64,000 bases of DNA, taken from positions 62,001 to 126,000 of the forward strand of contig FMUV01000001.1 in the NCBI GenBank assembly GCA_900101355.1, written 5' to 3'. Origin of the DNA: Ruminococcus sp. YE282 (GTDB taxonomy: Bacteria; Bacillota; Clostridia; Oscillospirales; Acutalibacteraceae). The translations under genes were made by a program, and so were the position numbers. Below the pieces are notes generated by a model. The model saw nothing but the letters and a program-made list of their open reading frames with translations. It was not told the origin of the DNA and did no database searches. Of this stretch, positions 35,554 to 45,700 are shown piece after piece; position 1 is the stretch's first letter, and the number at the start of each line of letters is the position of its first letter.

Positions 35554-35952
35554 TCATAATAATTCTTTTGCAACCAATAAATATGTTTTTTTATCTTGGT
35601 AATACAATGATTCTAAAAACCCATATGTATTCATTGGTCTAAATTTTTGCAAAATATCTTTTGCAATAAAAATATAATTGATTTTAGAAGTTTCATCCTC
35701 GCAATTACCATAATATGATAGCCATTTTGAAGGATGTTGCTCATTGTGTATTGGATTATATTTATCAATCAAAAACCCTTCATATATTTCTGCTAAATAT
35801 TGAGTTGCTATTTTTGCGATATAAATACCAGCTATTTCATCAGCCCAATATTCCTTTTTCAAATGGTCATTATTTCTGCGCTGAATATCATTGGTTTCTC
35901 CAATATATATAATAGTTCCTGCGTGATTAATATAAAAATATAAATAATGCAA
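35554..35952 (-). CDS. GIY-YIG nuclease-like protein
   Basis: 132 residues. The N-terminus has LYFYINHAGTIIYIGETND, a GIY-YIG strand pair variant, then QRRNNDHLKK (catalytic Arg and His region) and YEGFLIDKYNPIHN (catalytic Glu and Asn). TTG start with GAGG upstream. It may be a free-standing homing or host-directed endonuclease carried as a phage accessory gene between lysis and DGR genes. Confidence 0.7.
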   Translation of the reverse strand: MHYLYFYINHAGTIIYIGETNDIQRRNNDHLKKEYWADEIAGIYIAKIATQYLAEIYEGFLIDKYNPIHNEQHPSKWLSYYGNCEDETSKINYIFIAKDILQKFRPMNTYGFLESLYYQDKKTYLLVAKELL

Positions 35953-35953
35953 T

Positions 35954-36382
35954 TTATCGCCTCACTTTATAATGCGGTTTTTCTTCATCAAACAACCAAT
36001 ATCGCAGAAAGTCGTCTGCAACAATAGCTAAAAGAGATAGCAAAAACCACAGAAAAGAATATAATAAGCAAATCTGCCCTAAGATATTAAATGGTTGATT
36101 GCTATAATCCCACACCTCCAGTTTGAATATTAGGTTAATTGCCACACCTGCCAAAAATTCTATTGCAGTAATACCAACTGAGCATATTAGCATTTGTTTC
36201 CATAATGGCATATCCCAATCAAACCATTCGTTGATTCCGCCGCAAAATATAAAACAAATTCCACCGACAATAAACATAGTCCAATGGCTATGACCGCGCC
36301 ACAACATTTCAATGCAAAAATATGTCGCCCCGCCAATTAAGAACAAGACGACATATTTGAATATCATTTTAAGTTTCATCAT
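35954..36382 (-). CDS. Four-helix membrane protein (putative ABC-transporter type IV-like)
   Basis: 142 residues with four hydrophobic segments (FKYVVLFLIGGATYFCIEML, FIVGGICFIFCGGIN, LICSVGITAIEFLAGVAINL, LLYSFLWFLLSLLAIVA) and the W-D-Y-S-N motif typical of a small family also called putative ABC-transporter type IV. Such proteins are frequent in Clostridial genomes and phages; function unknown. It overlaps the upstream gene by 14 bp. Confidence 0.6.
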   Translation of the reverse strand: MMKLKMIFKYVVLFLIGGATYFCIEMLWRGHSHWTMFIVGGICFIFCGGINEWFDWDMPLWKQMLICSVGITAIEFLAGVAINLIFKLEVWDYSNQPFNILGQICLLYSFLWFLLSLLAIVADDFLRYWLFDEEKPHYKVRR

Positions 36383-37115
36383 TTCTATTTATTTCCTTCC
36401 AAACATCAGACTGATATTTTTCGGGTATATCCATACCATAAGTGACCCTACTAATAGTGTTCAGTGAACGTAAGGAATTAATATAAGCCTTGAGGCTATT
36501 AAAATATGTTGTATGATATGCAATGTATTGTGTTGCGGCATTTGCTATCGCAATAATATCTACGGCGGGATAGAATTTACATAATTCTCCATCTTCGTGA
36601 TAAGGTAATACTTCTTGACTAGAACGTGCCAAAGTTTCTAACTTGAACAGATTTAGTTGGTCGTACTCCGTTAAAGAAAAATGATGTGTTTCCTCGTCAG
36701 AAAGAACCACATCAATTCCTGCAAATATTATATTGTTACAAGTATTGCTCATATCTTTGAGTTTTAGTTTCTTTGCATATGCTACTGTAATATCTTCCGG
36801 CTCTGGTTCTGACTCGGGGCTTGGCTCTGGCTCGGGATATGGCTCAATTTCTTCATCGTGTTCAATCAACTCATATAGTTCGTCATATTCTTCTTTATCA
36901 ATCTCAATAACATCGGCTGTAATTGCACCAATATCTTCTCGAACAACCTTCATCCAACCTGCGTGATAATAATTATCTTCAATTTGAATACATTCAGCTT
37001 CTTGCTCGGTACAAGATATTAAAATATTATGCCGCAACTGTATCTTCCGAAGTTCCGAAGTCGTTGCTATCCCAACGAAAAACTGCCCATTTATCACCTT
37101 GTAATATTTCATCAC
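36369..37115 (-). CDS. Phage protein next to the DGR, unknown function
   Basis: 248 residues. The start KYYKVINGQFFVGIATTSEL is followed by a beta-rich domain, an acidic Glu/Pro stretch (PEPEPSPESEPEPE, about residues 92-105) and a helical C-terminal half resembling tail-associated proteins. The gene begins 89 bp inside the reverse transcriptase gene in another frame. I associate this N-terminal type with proteins beside phage tail receptor genes, but the function is not known. Confidence 0.55.
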   Translation of the reverse strand: MMKYYKVINGQFFVGIATTSELRKIQLRHNILISCTEQEAECIQIEDNYYHAGWMKVVREDIGAITADVIEIDKEEYDELYELIEHDEEIEPYPEPEPSPESEPEPEDITVAYAKKLKLKDMSNTCNNIIFAGIDVVLSDEETHHFSLTEYDQLNLFKLETLARSSQEVLPYHEDGELCKFYPAVDIIAIANAATQYIAYHTTYFNSLKAYINSLRSLNTISRVTYGMDIPEKYQSDVWKEINRNDET

Positions 37116-38355
37116 TCAACCCTCCTTGTTTTAATTTTCTAAAATACGTTTTAGTTATTTTATAACCGCCAAATAATTCATCATATAACTTTAACATACT
37201 TTTAACTGTGTGGTAAGACTGAGCTAATTTGGCGTGTGCCAACCACGATTGCATTGAATTATACACATCGTCCAACTCCATTACGCCATTATCGACTTTT
37301 ATTTTGAACTTTTTAAGTTTTCTTCTCATTCTAACTATCCCACTTCTTACCAGTGTTTTCACAAGACGTTTTCCAACAACGCGATATTTTATTTTTAGAA
37401 AAGAAAATTCTTTTGTTGCTTTTACAATTTTTGTTTTCTTTTCGTTAAAGGTTAATCCTAATGTATCACACACTTCTTTCATACCTTTATATAATTCTTG
37501 TAAAACTTCTTTACTTTGATGAATTATTATTCCGTCATCCATATATCTTACATAACGTTTCATACTTCGTTTGTCTTTGATATAATGGTCTAATTTATTT
37601 GGAACTACTAAAGCAAGGATTTGAGATATTTGACTTCCGAGGCAAATACCTTTCATTTGATTATTTTCAAGAGCTTTTAACGAAAATTCTCTTTCTGCAT
37701 TATTTTTGATTTTCAATAAATCTGGTCTTTGATATGATTTTACAACTTCCATAATAAGATTAACGATGCGCTTATCTTCATAATATTCATTGAGAACATT
37801 ATAACAAGTTGAATGTGGAATACTATCGAAAAAACTCTTAAAATCAAAAGTGAGGATATAAAAATCCTCACCATAATCTTTAATAGATTCTCTTAAAAAA
37901 TTTTCTGCCCTTCTTCGAGCAAAATCAGCGCCTTTTCCCTCGGTACTCGCTCCATTATCATAAATTAAAGTCGGTCTTATCATAGGTATCATCGAATAGT
38001 CACAAATAACACGCTGAGTAATCCTATCACTAAATTGTATAGGTGTGATTATTCGTTCTTTACCTCTTTCAAATAAAGTAATATGAGAGGTGTTCTCTAA
38101 TGGCGGCAACTTATAATTATCTATATAGTCCAGCGTTTTAGATATTTGCGTCATTGAAGTTTGGCAGTATTTTTGCGGTTTGCCTTTCCACATAACACCT
38201 TTTCTATATTTCTTTATTGAATTATAATAATGTTGCATAGTCATTACTTTATCATAATCATCTGCTTTTATAGTTTTAACTCGTGCGGCTTTCTTTTCTG
38301 CTCTACGAATTTTGTCACGTTCAATCCTTGCTCTAATTCTTTCTTGTTGATTCAA
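37027..38355 (-). CDS. DGR reverse transcriptase
   Basis: 442 residues. Copies the template-repeat RNA into mutated cDNA. The catalytic motif is YMDDG (residues 271-275), the first catalytic Asp lies in LTFDFKSFFD (168-177), and motif 4 reads GICLGSQISQ with the SQ pair that marks DGR reverse transcriptases in place of the usual QG. The thumb is basic (MRRKLKKFKIKV). It starts at TTG (38355) with AGGTAGG upstream and lies about 310 bp downstream of the template repeat, on the same strand, as is usual for DGRs. Confidence 0.95.
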   Translation of the reverse strand: MNQQERIRARIERDKIRRAEKKAARVKTIKADDYDKVMTMQHYYNSIKKYRKGVMWKGKPQKYCQTSMTQISKTLDYIDNYKLPPLENTSHITLFERGKERIITPIQFSDRITQRVICDYSMIPMIRPTLIYDNGASTEGKGADFARRRAENFLRESIKDYGEDFYILTFDFKSFFDSIPHSTCYNVLNEYYEDKRIVNLIMEVVKSYQRPDLLKIKNNAEREFSLKALENNQMKGICLGSQISQILALVVPNKLDHYIKDKRSMKRYVRYMDDGIIIHQSKEVLQELYKGMKEVCDTLGLTFNEKKTKIVKATKEFSFLKIKYRVVGKRLVKTLVRSGIVRMRRKLKKFKIKVDNGVMELDDVYNSMQSWLAHAKLAQSYHTVKSMLKLYDELFGGYKITKTYFRKLKQGGLSDEILQGDKWAVFRWDSNDFGTSEDTVAA

Positions 38356-38664
38356 GAATATTACCTACCTTTCTGGTTTTCCTTCGTTTAGCCTGATATA
38401 TTTTGCTGAAACTAGCTAACATAGTTGAGCATAAAAATAAGTTCAGCAAGTGCTTATCTATGCAAGAAGCGTTCCGCTCAACCGTAACGAATCGCCACCA
38501 TAGCGAGTTTTTGTTAAACACAAAAACGTATAATTTACTATCATTAGATAGAGGGTTAAACTCTCCTTCTCAATTCAATAAATCAATACTAGTTCACAAA
38601 GAATTAATAAAAATTCAAAAAGAATAAAGATTCTTAATTCACACATAATACATTGCTACTTATG
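38356..38664 (-). ncRNA. DGR RNA spacer between template repeat and reverse transcriptase
   Basis: 309 bp without a supported gene. In the Bordetella phage DGR the transcript downstream of the template repeat folds and primes cDNA synthesis, so this region is the expected equivalent. It contains inverted pairs such as TTTTTGTGTTTAACAAAAA (about 38512-38530). The role is inferred by analogy. Confidence 0.55.
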
Positions 38665-38798
38665 AATGGGAATCAGGGGCGCACGCCACTCCAGGAGTTC
38701 GCGTTGTTGTTGTTGGTAACTCCATTGTTGTTCACATTTCAGAAGTTGTTGGTGTTACCAGTATTCGGGGAACGCAACCAATAGTTGTTCGCGCTAAT
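38665..38798 (-). repeat. DGR template repeat (TR)
   Basis: 134 bp, aligned without gaps to 39733-39866 (constant offset of 1,068). Read on the minus strand it is rich in AAC/AAT codons; in the target frame it gives a run of four Asn (TNNNNANS), further Asn pairs and two TGA stops, so it is not coding. Of 22 differences from the variable repeat, 19 are at template adenines. Confidence 0.97.
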
Positions 38799-38831
38799 AT
38801 AGAATTTAACCAATTTTTATATTAAGAAAGT

Positions 38832-39626
38832 TTACAAAATCGCTTTTTTATCGGATTTCTGCAAACCTTTTAATAACTTAATTTCATCATTTAATAATTC
38901 AGACCATTCCCTCATTACTCTATCACTATATCCCATAGTGTTAAAGTACGACAACATTGGTCTTTGAATTTCATCTAAACAATGCAATGCTCTTTTTAAC
39001 TTGTTTTTCCTGTTTTGATATTCTTCTTTTGTTTTTGGGAAGAAAGTGCTTGCGGTCATTGTATTATAAAATGCTTCATCAATTAATTCGATAATTAAAG
39101 GCGTTTCACCATTATCTAAAAAATTTTTCGCTTTAATTGCTTTTCCGTGAACATACCTATGTAATGCACACATATTTTTTAATACTTGAAATTTATTCAT
39201 TTTCTCCCAATCAAGCACTTTAACCCTAAAATCGGATTTATCATTATCATCTTCAATCATACCATTTAGTAATGCAATTTCTTTATTTAATGGGTCGCAC
39301 CACCTACACTGTTTATCAAAAGGTAATGACATAATATTAGAATACACCATAATCGCTTTTTCGAAATTTTCTATTTTTTCTAATGCGTATTTTATTCGCT
39401 TTTGCTTCTCATCTTTTTTATCTTTCTGTTTTGCAAAAAGATTTAATTGTACTATCATTAAATCATTATAGATTGAATTGTTTAACCATATAATTTTTGG
39501 ACAAATAAAATCTTTCCGCCTTTTGGAAGCTTTTGACAATAATCGTCTCGAATCAGCATAAAAGAGCGAGAATGTTTGTTCAAACTCGCTCTTTGCTATA
39601 TGTCGTTTAGCTTTAATTACGCTCAT
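38832..39626 (-). CDS. Avd-like DGR accessory protein, apparently duplicated
   Basis: 264 residues, all helical and basic, located between VR and TR, where avd genes usually are. Avd is a four-helix-bundle partner of the reverse transcriptase of about 125 residues. Here two halves resemble each other: IKYALEKIENFEKAIMVYSN...LNKEIALLNGM and LKRALHCLDEIQRPMLSYFN...LNDEIKLLKGL, each preceded by a similar helix pair (IYNDLMIVQLNLF; AFYNTMTASTFF). I chose the start at 39626 because AAGGAG lies 9 bases before it. Family membership is inferred from place, size of the halves and helicity. Confidence 0.65.
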   Translation of the reverse strand: MSVIKAKRHIAKSEFEQTFSLFYADSRRLLSKASKRRKDFICPKIIWLNNSIYNDLMIVQLNLFAKQKDKKDEKQKRIKYALEKIENFEKAIMVYSNIMSLPFDKQCRWCDPLNKEIALLNGMIEDDNDKSDFRVKVLDWEKMNKFQVLKNMCALHRYVHGKAIKAKNFLDNGETPLIIELIDEAFYNTMTASTFFPKTKEEYQNRKNKLKRALHCLDEIQRPMLSYFNTMGYSDRVMREWSELLNDEIKLLKGLQKSDKKAIL

Positions 39627-39657
39627 AATATTTCTCCTTTTGGCATACACAATAACA

Positions 39658-39697
39658 CCCTACAAGCGGTAAGCAAGTTACCGCCAGATTTGTAGGG
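39658..39697 (-). promoter_or_regulatory. Hairpin downstream of the DGR variable repeat
   Basis: Nested stem: outer arms CCCTACAA/TTGTAGGG, inner arms GCGGTAA/TTACCGC, 5-base loop and a 5-base bulge on one side. It begins 13 bp after the target gene stop, 35 bp past the VR. No T run follows, so it is not an ordinary terminator. DGRs often need a hairpin or cruciform at this place for retrohoming. Confidence 0.75.
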
Positions 39698-39710
39698 TTT
39701 AATGAATAGT

Positions 39711-42700
39711 TTATTCTGTGGTAGCCACATAAAATGAGAAGCAGGGGCGCACGCCACTCCAGAGGTTCGCGGTGTTGGGGGAGGTAACTCCATAGTTGCC
39801 CACACTCCAGAAGGCGTGGGCGTAACCAGTATCCGGGGAACGCAACCAATAGGTGTACGCGCTAATCCAACCACCGACACGCTCTGTTCCCTGAGTAATC
39901 CAAGTGATAGGCGATAGGTTCTTCTTCCTTATGGTTTGCGCGGATAAATAAATCCTACAAGCATTACTGTTATCAATATACCAAACATCATATTCACTAA
40001 CTCCATTTGGATTATTGTCCGCATCGTAAAATCCCTTGCTCTGACCAAAAATCGGCTCGCTTGAACCCGTGTGTTTAGCATTACCATTTGCAAGTAATGA
40101 TGTATCGAGAGTAATAACATCTCTGAAACATACTCTACGCATTTGAGTAGTGTTCCAACCAATAAAACTACCCTCAGAAACATATGGGGTATTCTTTGTC
40201 TCGTTATTATCTATGGCTTCTCTATAACAAGGAATATAAACATAACTATCATAATTCGTGACATTAGTTGACCTATTACCTTCCGTAGATGGCACTTTAA
40301 CCTGCGCAATAAGACTTCTAATCTCATCTGGAATAGCAGGATAAAATTTATGTTGCATAAAGTAGTGCATTGAAGCTTGATATTTTGCCTCTGTTGAAGT
40401 ATTGCCACCCCAACCGCCGACATTTACATTATCGACATTCATTCTATGTAAATATCTCATTAGATTATTTGAAACGAATGAAGCATTAGCTCTTGTTGAA
40501 GAATCAGAAAGAATATAAGGACTTCCGAATAGAGTTCCCGCCGAGTCTAACTGAACTTCAAAATATTCCTGTCTATCTTCGTCACGTGTCCAAGAAGCAA
40601 GTTTTCTTGCGACGGTATCGCCTAAATCATCATACCAAATCTTGCACCAATAAATAATGCCAGCACCAATATATGTAGAATTAGTTGTAGCAGAATATAT
40701 TTCATTTTCAGAGTCGTATTCTGCAATACCGCCAAATACAAGCGGAGCATTTGTATTGCTGAATGACGTTCTTGTAAGAGTTGCAGTAACAACATCATCT
40801 GAATAGTTATTAGCATCTACTGTGCCGCCATTAAAAGCATATATATGCAATTCATTGCTACCTTGAACGTGACGTAATACAACCATATCTCTATTAAGTG
40901 AGGTTGTGACATTTTGGTTTTTATCTCCCCAAAGAATATTTGCTTTATTAGAATTATACCTCAAAGCAAATCCGTCATTGCCATTGTCTGGATTTTCAAA
41001 ACAAGAAACCAATGTCTTTTTATCTGCCGGAGCATAATCATTAGCATCATTTGCGAATTGATAATCAATAGCCATAGTGAATGATGGCGCATCTGCGGAG
41101 AATAATTTAATTTGATTACCTTGACCGTCAGTTGGAATAACGGCAGTTAATCCATCCAAATGTAATTCTTCGCCAAGCGGAACAAGGACTTCTTCATTGA
41201 CATTTGAGAAAGTATAATCGTGACCCATAATAAAGTCAAAATAATCTTTATCATCAAAGAAAGTAGTAGCTTCGCCGTTAGCACAAACCGCTGCAATTTC
41301 AGCAGTCGTCATATTATTCAGCGTTTTCCTGTTACCCATCATATCTTCGAGGATTAGATTATCGCTATTCTTATATATTTTAGCGTAATCCCAAACTGCA
41401 TAAACATTTGTATCTTCTGTGATACTACCAGTAGAATCACTCCAAGAAGAAAATACATAACTTTCCATATAAGTTACATTACCAGAAGAAACATTCCTAC
41501 AAACAACTTTTTGCAAAGCATCATAAGAAATTTCCGCGCCATATTGAACGTTTGTTTCAGTGTGCAACAATGTTTTGTTTGCACTATTACTTTTTGAGTT
41601 CCACTTTCCAGAGGTAATATTTGAATTAACAGGAGAAGTGTACCAATTAACAGTAAATGTTCTCAATGTACTTGTATAAACAGCAATCAAAGTAATATTA
41701 GAAGATAATACGCGCCCAAAAGTATATTCTCCGCCAACAGTATTGTTTACAAATGTAGCCCAATGACTAAATGTGTAATCATATTTCGCAGAGCTTGCTT
41801 TTGTAGGAGTATTAACATATCCTTCTGTAATTGGATTATATGTCGCACTTTCTCCATCAACCCATTCTACATATGGAGTATTATCTGTATTCGATAAAAT
41901 TGGGGTTTTATCGTCATTCAAGAATGTGATACTATACTCAGGAACAACAAGTGTTGCATCAATTACGAAATCATCTCCCCATTTTTCGTGATACTTTTGA
42001 ACGTATCTATATGGGATTCTGTCAATTCTAGTCGTACCCTTTAGAGTAACGTTAGTGATTGTATAGAGTTTTTCGATTAAGAAATCCTGCGGAGAAGTAA
42101 AATCAACATCTGAAAAAGTCCAATCAAATCCTGTTAAATACAGATAATTTAGATAACCCGCAAGATTGCCCATAAGAGTTTTGGTATCAAGAATACCATT
42201 AACAATAGTCGCGCTACGCATACTGCTATATGAGGGCATATCAAAATTCTCATCTTCAAGATTATTCAAGTTCCTCATAATAATTGAACTCATAGAAGTC
42301 GGTAGTTCAACATCATTTACTTTTCCGTAATTAGCAAACAACACTTCTGTAATATTACTTCCACTTGCATAGAACTTTTCAAGATTTCCGCAATTTGTTA
42401 GGTCGATAGAAGCATCTGTGAAAGTATTACAATTTTCAATATTTAATTCTTCAAGAATCGGGTTATTACTCAAAGCTAATGCTGTGATATAACTTCTATA
42501 TCCAAGAGTATCATTACCGATAATTAATTTACGAAGTTTAGTGGCTTTACTAAAATCGTTATCCTCGATATAGCACGGCGAAAGGTCGCTCAACTCTTGA
42601 ATATGTGAACCGCAGTAAATCTTAACCATAGTATTACTCATATTTCTTCCGGCAGGACATTCAATAGTATATGATTGCCCAGCTTTAGCTCTAATTGCAA

Positions 42701-45700
42701 CTTGCTCTGTTGTACTACCTTCGTTACCAAATTCGGCGGTTAGATACAAGTCGGAATATGGCGTAATAGTTAAATCATAATTTGGTTCAACAATAGGAAT
42801 ATATGTAAGCGAACCATTAACAGACTTAATAACAAACAATTTGTAAGCATTATCACTCTGCTTAATTTTTACATTTTGGTCAACAGCGGCGCTTGATGAA
42901 GCAAGATAAGTATTCGCCGTTGTTTGATTTCCAAATATACGGCTGCTATCAACCTCGAAGATAGGCTGATTGCATCTGAACGAAATACGGTCTGTATTCT
43001 TGTAATATGCTAATCCGTATTTTGTTCCGAAATATGGAGCTTGGTCACGCTCCCATTGTCTACGGTGATATTTCTTTCTACCCTGCATCATTTGGGTCAT
43101 AAATCTGTCCACGCCAGATTGATATGTACGGGTGTATTCTCTTTCGTAATTTAATCTCCAAATTTCTTCGGGGAATTGTGATTGCCAATTATCAAACTCA
43201 TTGATTAGATGTTCGGCATCCCAAGCACTACTCTTGTTTGTTGCAACAGTTTGATACATATTTGCAATTTCCGCAGGCATTAAATCGCGGAGTCTGCACC
43301 AAAATACGCTCGTAGCCTCGTTAAATAAATAACCCGATGTAGAATCTCCGTCACTTCTGTAATCAGTATCTTCTTTACCATAACGATACTGTTCACTCAT
43401 TACACCGGAGTTATTGATACCAAGCGCAGTATCAAAGTCATAACCCCACATTTCAAAGCGATAACCCTCGTTGATGGCTGCCTTTGCATTATCAACAGTG
43501 TAGTAACTTGCTTCTGTTTCTCCCATTTCAGCGGCTTCGGCTTCGGTAATATAAACCTTACTCCAATGCCAAAATGAGTTTTTAGCGCGGTTATCAATCA
43601 TTGTGTAACGGTGTGTGAATAGATAGTAATACAAAGCAGAATCAACAACAAACCAATTACCAAGTTCGGTCGGGAAATTAGCGTCAGATACAGTAATAAC
43701 CCACTCATAGAAATCGCGCCATTTTTGTTTGTTGGCTTCGGCTTGTACACTTGTAATGTTATTCTTGGGGTCATAATCTGCTTTTGTATAACGGAACTCA
43801 AAAGAACTATCCCAATTATTATAAAGTGAATCATATGCTGTATTACCCGCAGCCCATTGTGAGCCAGAAATGGGGTATGAACCTGTTCCTGTATTAAATC
43901 CAGAGTTAGGTTTACCATTGTCTTTAATTTCAATTACAAATTCTTTCGGGTCGTTCTTGTCATTTACCCTTGTCTTATCGGTTTTCTTTGCATCACCAAT
44001 ATTTCCAAGAGCATAAAAATGCCATTTCGTATCTTGAAATTCTCTATGGCTTGATAAATCAGGGTCGTTCTCTCTAATGAATATAACACAATTAACAAAT
44101 TCCATTGTATTCTTAACTCTACTATCCCTCTTTTGTGCAGGCATTTTGTAAGGCAGATAATCATTGTATCTCTTTGCTAATAATGCGTTATTAGCGTTTT
44201 CAGAAGAAGCAATATTCACCTTAACATTAAACACGTTGTTAGGGATAGATGTCGGATTTTGACCGTTATATGTTAATGCAACCTTTTCTACGGTCGTTGT
44301 ATCATCACCGAGAGTAATGACGGTGTTATCGTCGTTCATATATAGCATTAAGTTTCTGCCGGCAAAACCATAGTCATTAGAAGTTGTACCCTGTCCAGAG
44401 TGTTTGCAATTAACGGCTTTCCAATTTTCAAGAACAGAATCGCCATCCTTATACATATATCCTATCGTTGTATTCGGCACTTTTTCATCTTTATCATTTG
44501 TGAAATATGGCGCGTCAATAGTGATTACGCGAAGTTGAGGACAAGCCTCTGCCACCGAATCAGGCGTAAGCGCACCATCATCATAAACCTGATTTCTTAC
44601 ATACCTATTAACCATTGTTTCAGAATCTCTTGCATCGGCAATAAAGTTATCGAGAATTTGTGAATCAGAAAGTGAAACACTATATGCCTTCATACGATAA
44701 ATATATACATCACAATCGTCAGAACCAATAGTAATCGGCACGGGGGTATCTTGGTGTAACTGTGCGCCGCCATTCCATTCTCCCGTAAGGGTATTAAATG
44801 TACCACTTGAATAAGGTGCGGGCTTGTAGGGAACGCCGTCCTCATATGTCATAATCAAAGGATTGTAGGTTAAACCGTTAATACTTGGATTAATATTATA
44901 CTCAAACTCAATAATATCTTCCTCACTATAAGGAATCCATAATGGGTCAGCAACATTAACGCTATTTGCAAGCGTTGCGGAATGAACATCCATTTTAAGA
45001 CCGATATTATCAGATACACAACTCAAAAATGTTGTTTCAGTATCACGAACATTACCAGTTTTGAAAACCAACTTAAATTCCGCACCGTCATATTTCGGGT
45101 TAGTTCCGAACAGATTGTATGAGATTGTAGCCCTTGTTCCTGCTTTAACAAGGAAGTAACTTTCGCCAGTTACACTATCAATTTGATAACCACCGTTATC
45201 CCAATCGAAGTTCTCAGAAACGGAAAGGGCAATACTGTTATCGTTGGCATCGTGCCATAATCTATTTGAGCTGCTATTTGTAATTCCCGTTGGGTCAAAA
45301 TCAAAAGCAAGACCAGTAGTAACAGGACTAATATCATAACCTAAATCATTTACATTCACAGTGATTGTTACTGAGGTTGAGCCGCAAGCAATAGTAAGAG
45401 TATGGCTTCCAACTTCACTTCCCTTAAACGCCCAAGTGTTGCTATGTGAAGAAAGCGTAAGAGTATTAACCACCGTGCCATCGACAGACAATGTAACAAC
45501 GGGAGAACTTGTACTTGGGTCGTAAACGGTATATGGGATATTCAAAGTGCTATACTCATTCATTTGAACAGTGCCGTATCTATCATATCTATAAATACAA
45601 CCAATAATCGGCAATTCGCCGTCATTTGCATAACAAATAATATCCTTGTAAATGTGATTTGAAGTAATCGGCACACCGTCAACAGTCGCAGTAATATAAC

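Noticed and set aside
38333..38521. 62-codon minus-strand ORF between TR and RT
   Set aside because: No SD site or family features, and it overlaps the RT start and the presumed DGR RNA spacer.
38665..38798. TR as a coding exon or degenerate gene copy
   Set aside because: In the target frame it has two TGA stops and runs of Asn codons, and its differences from the VR are focused on adenines, which is what a template repeat should show.
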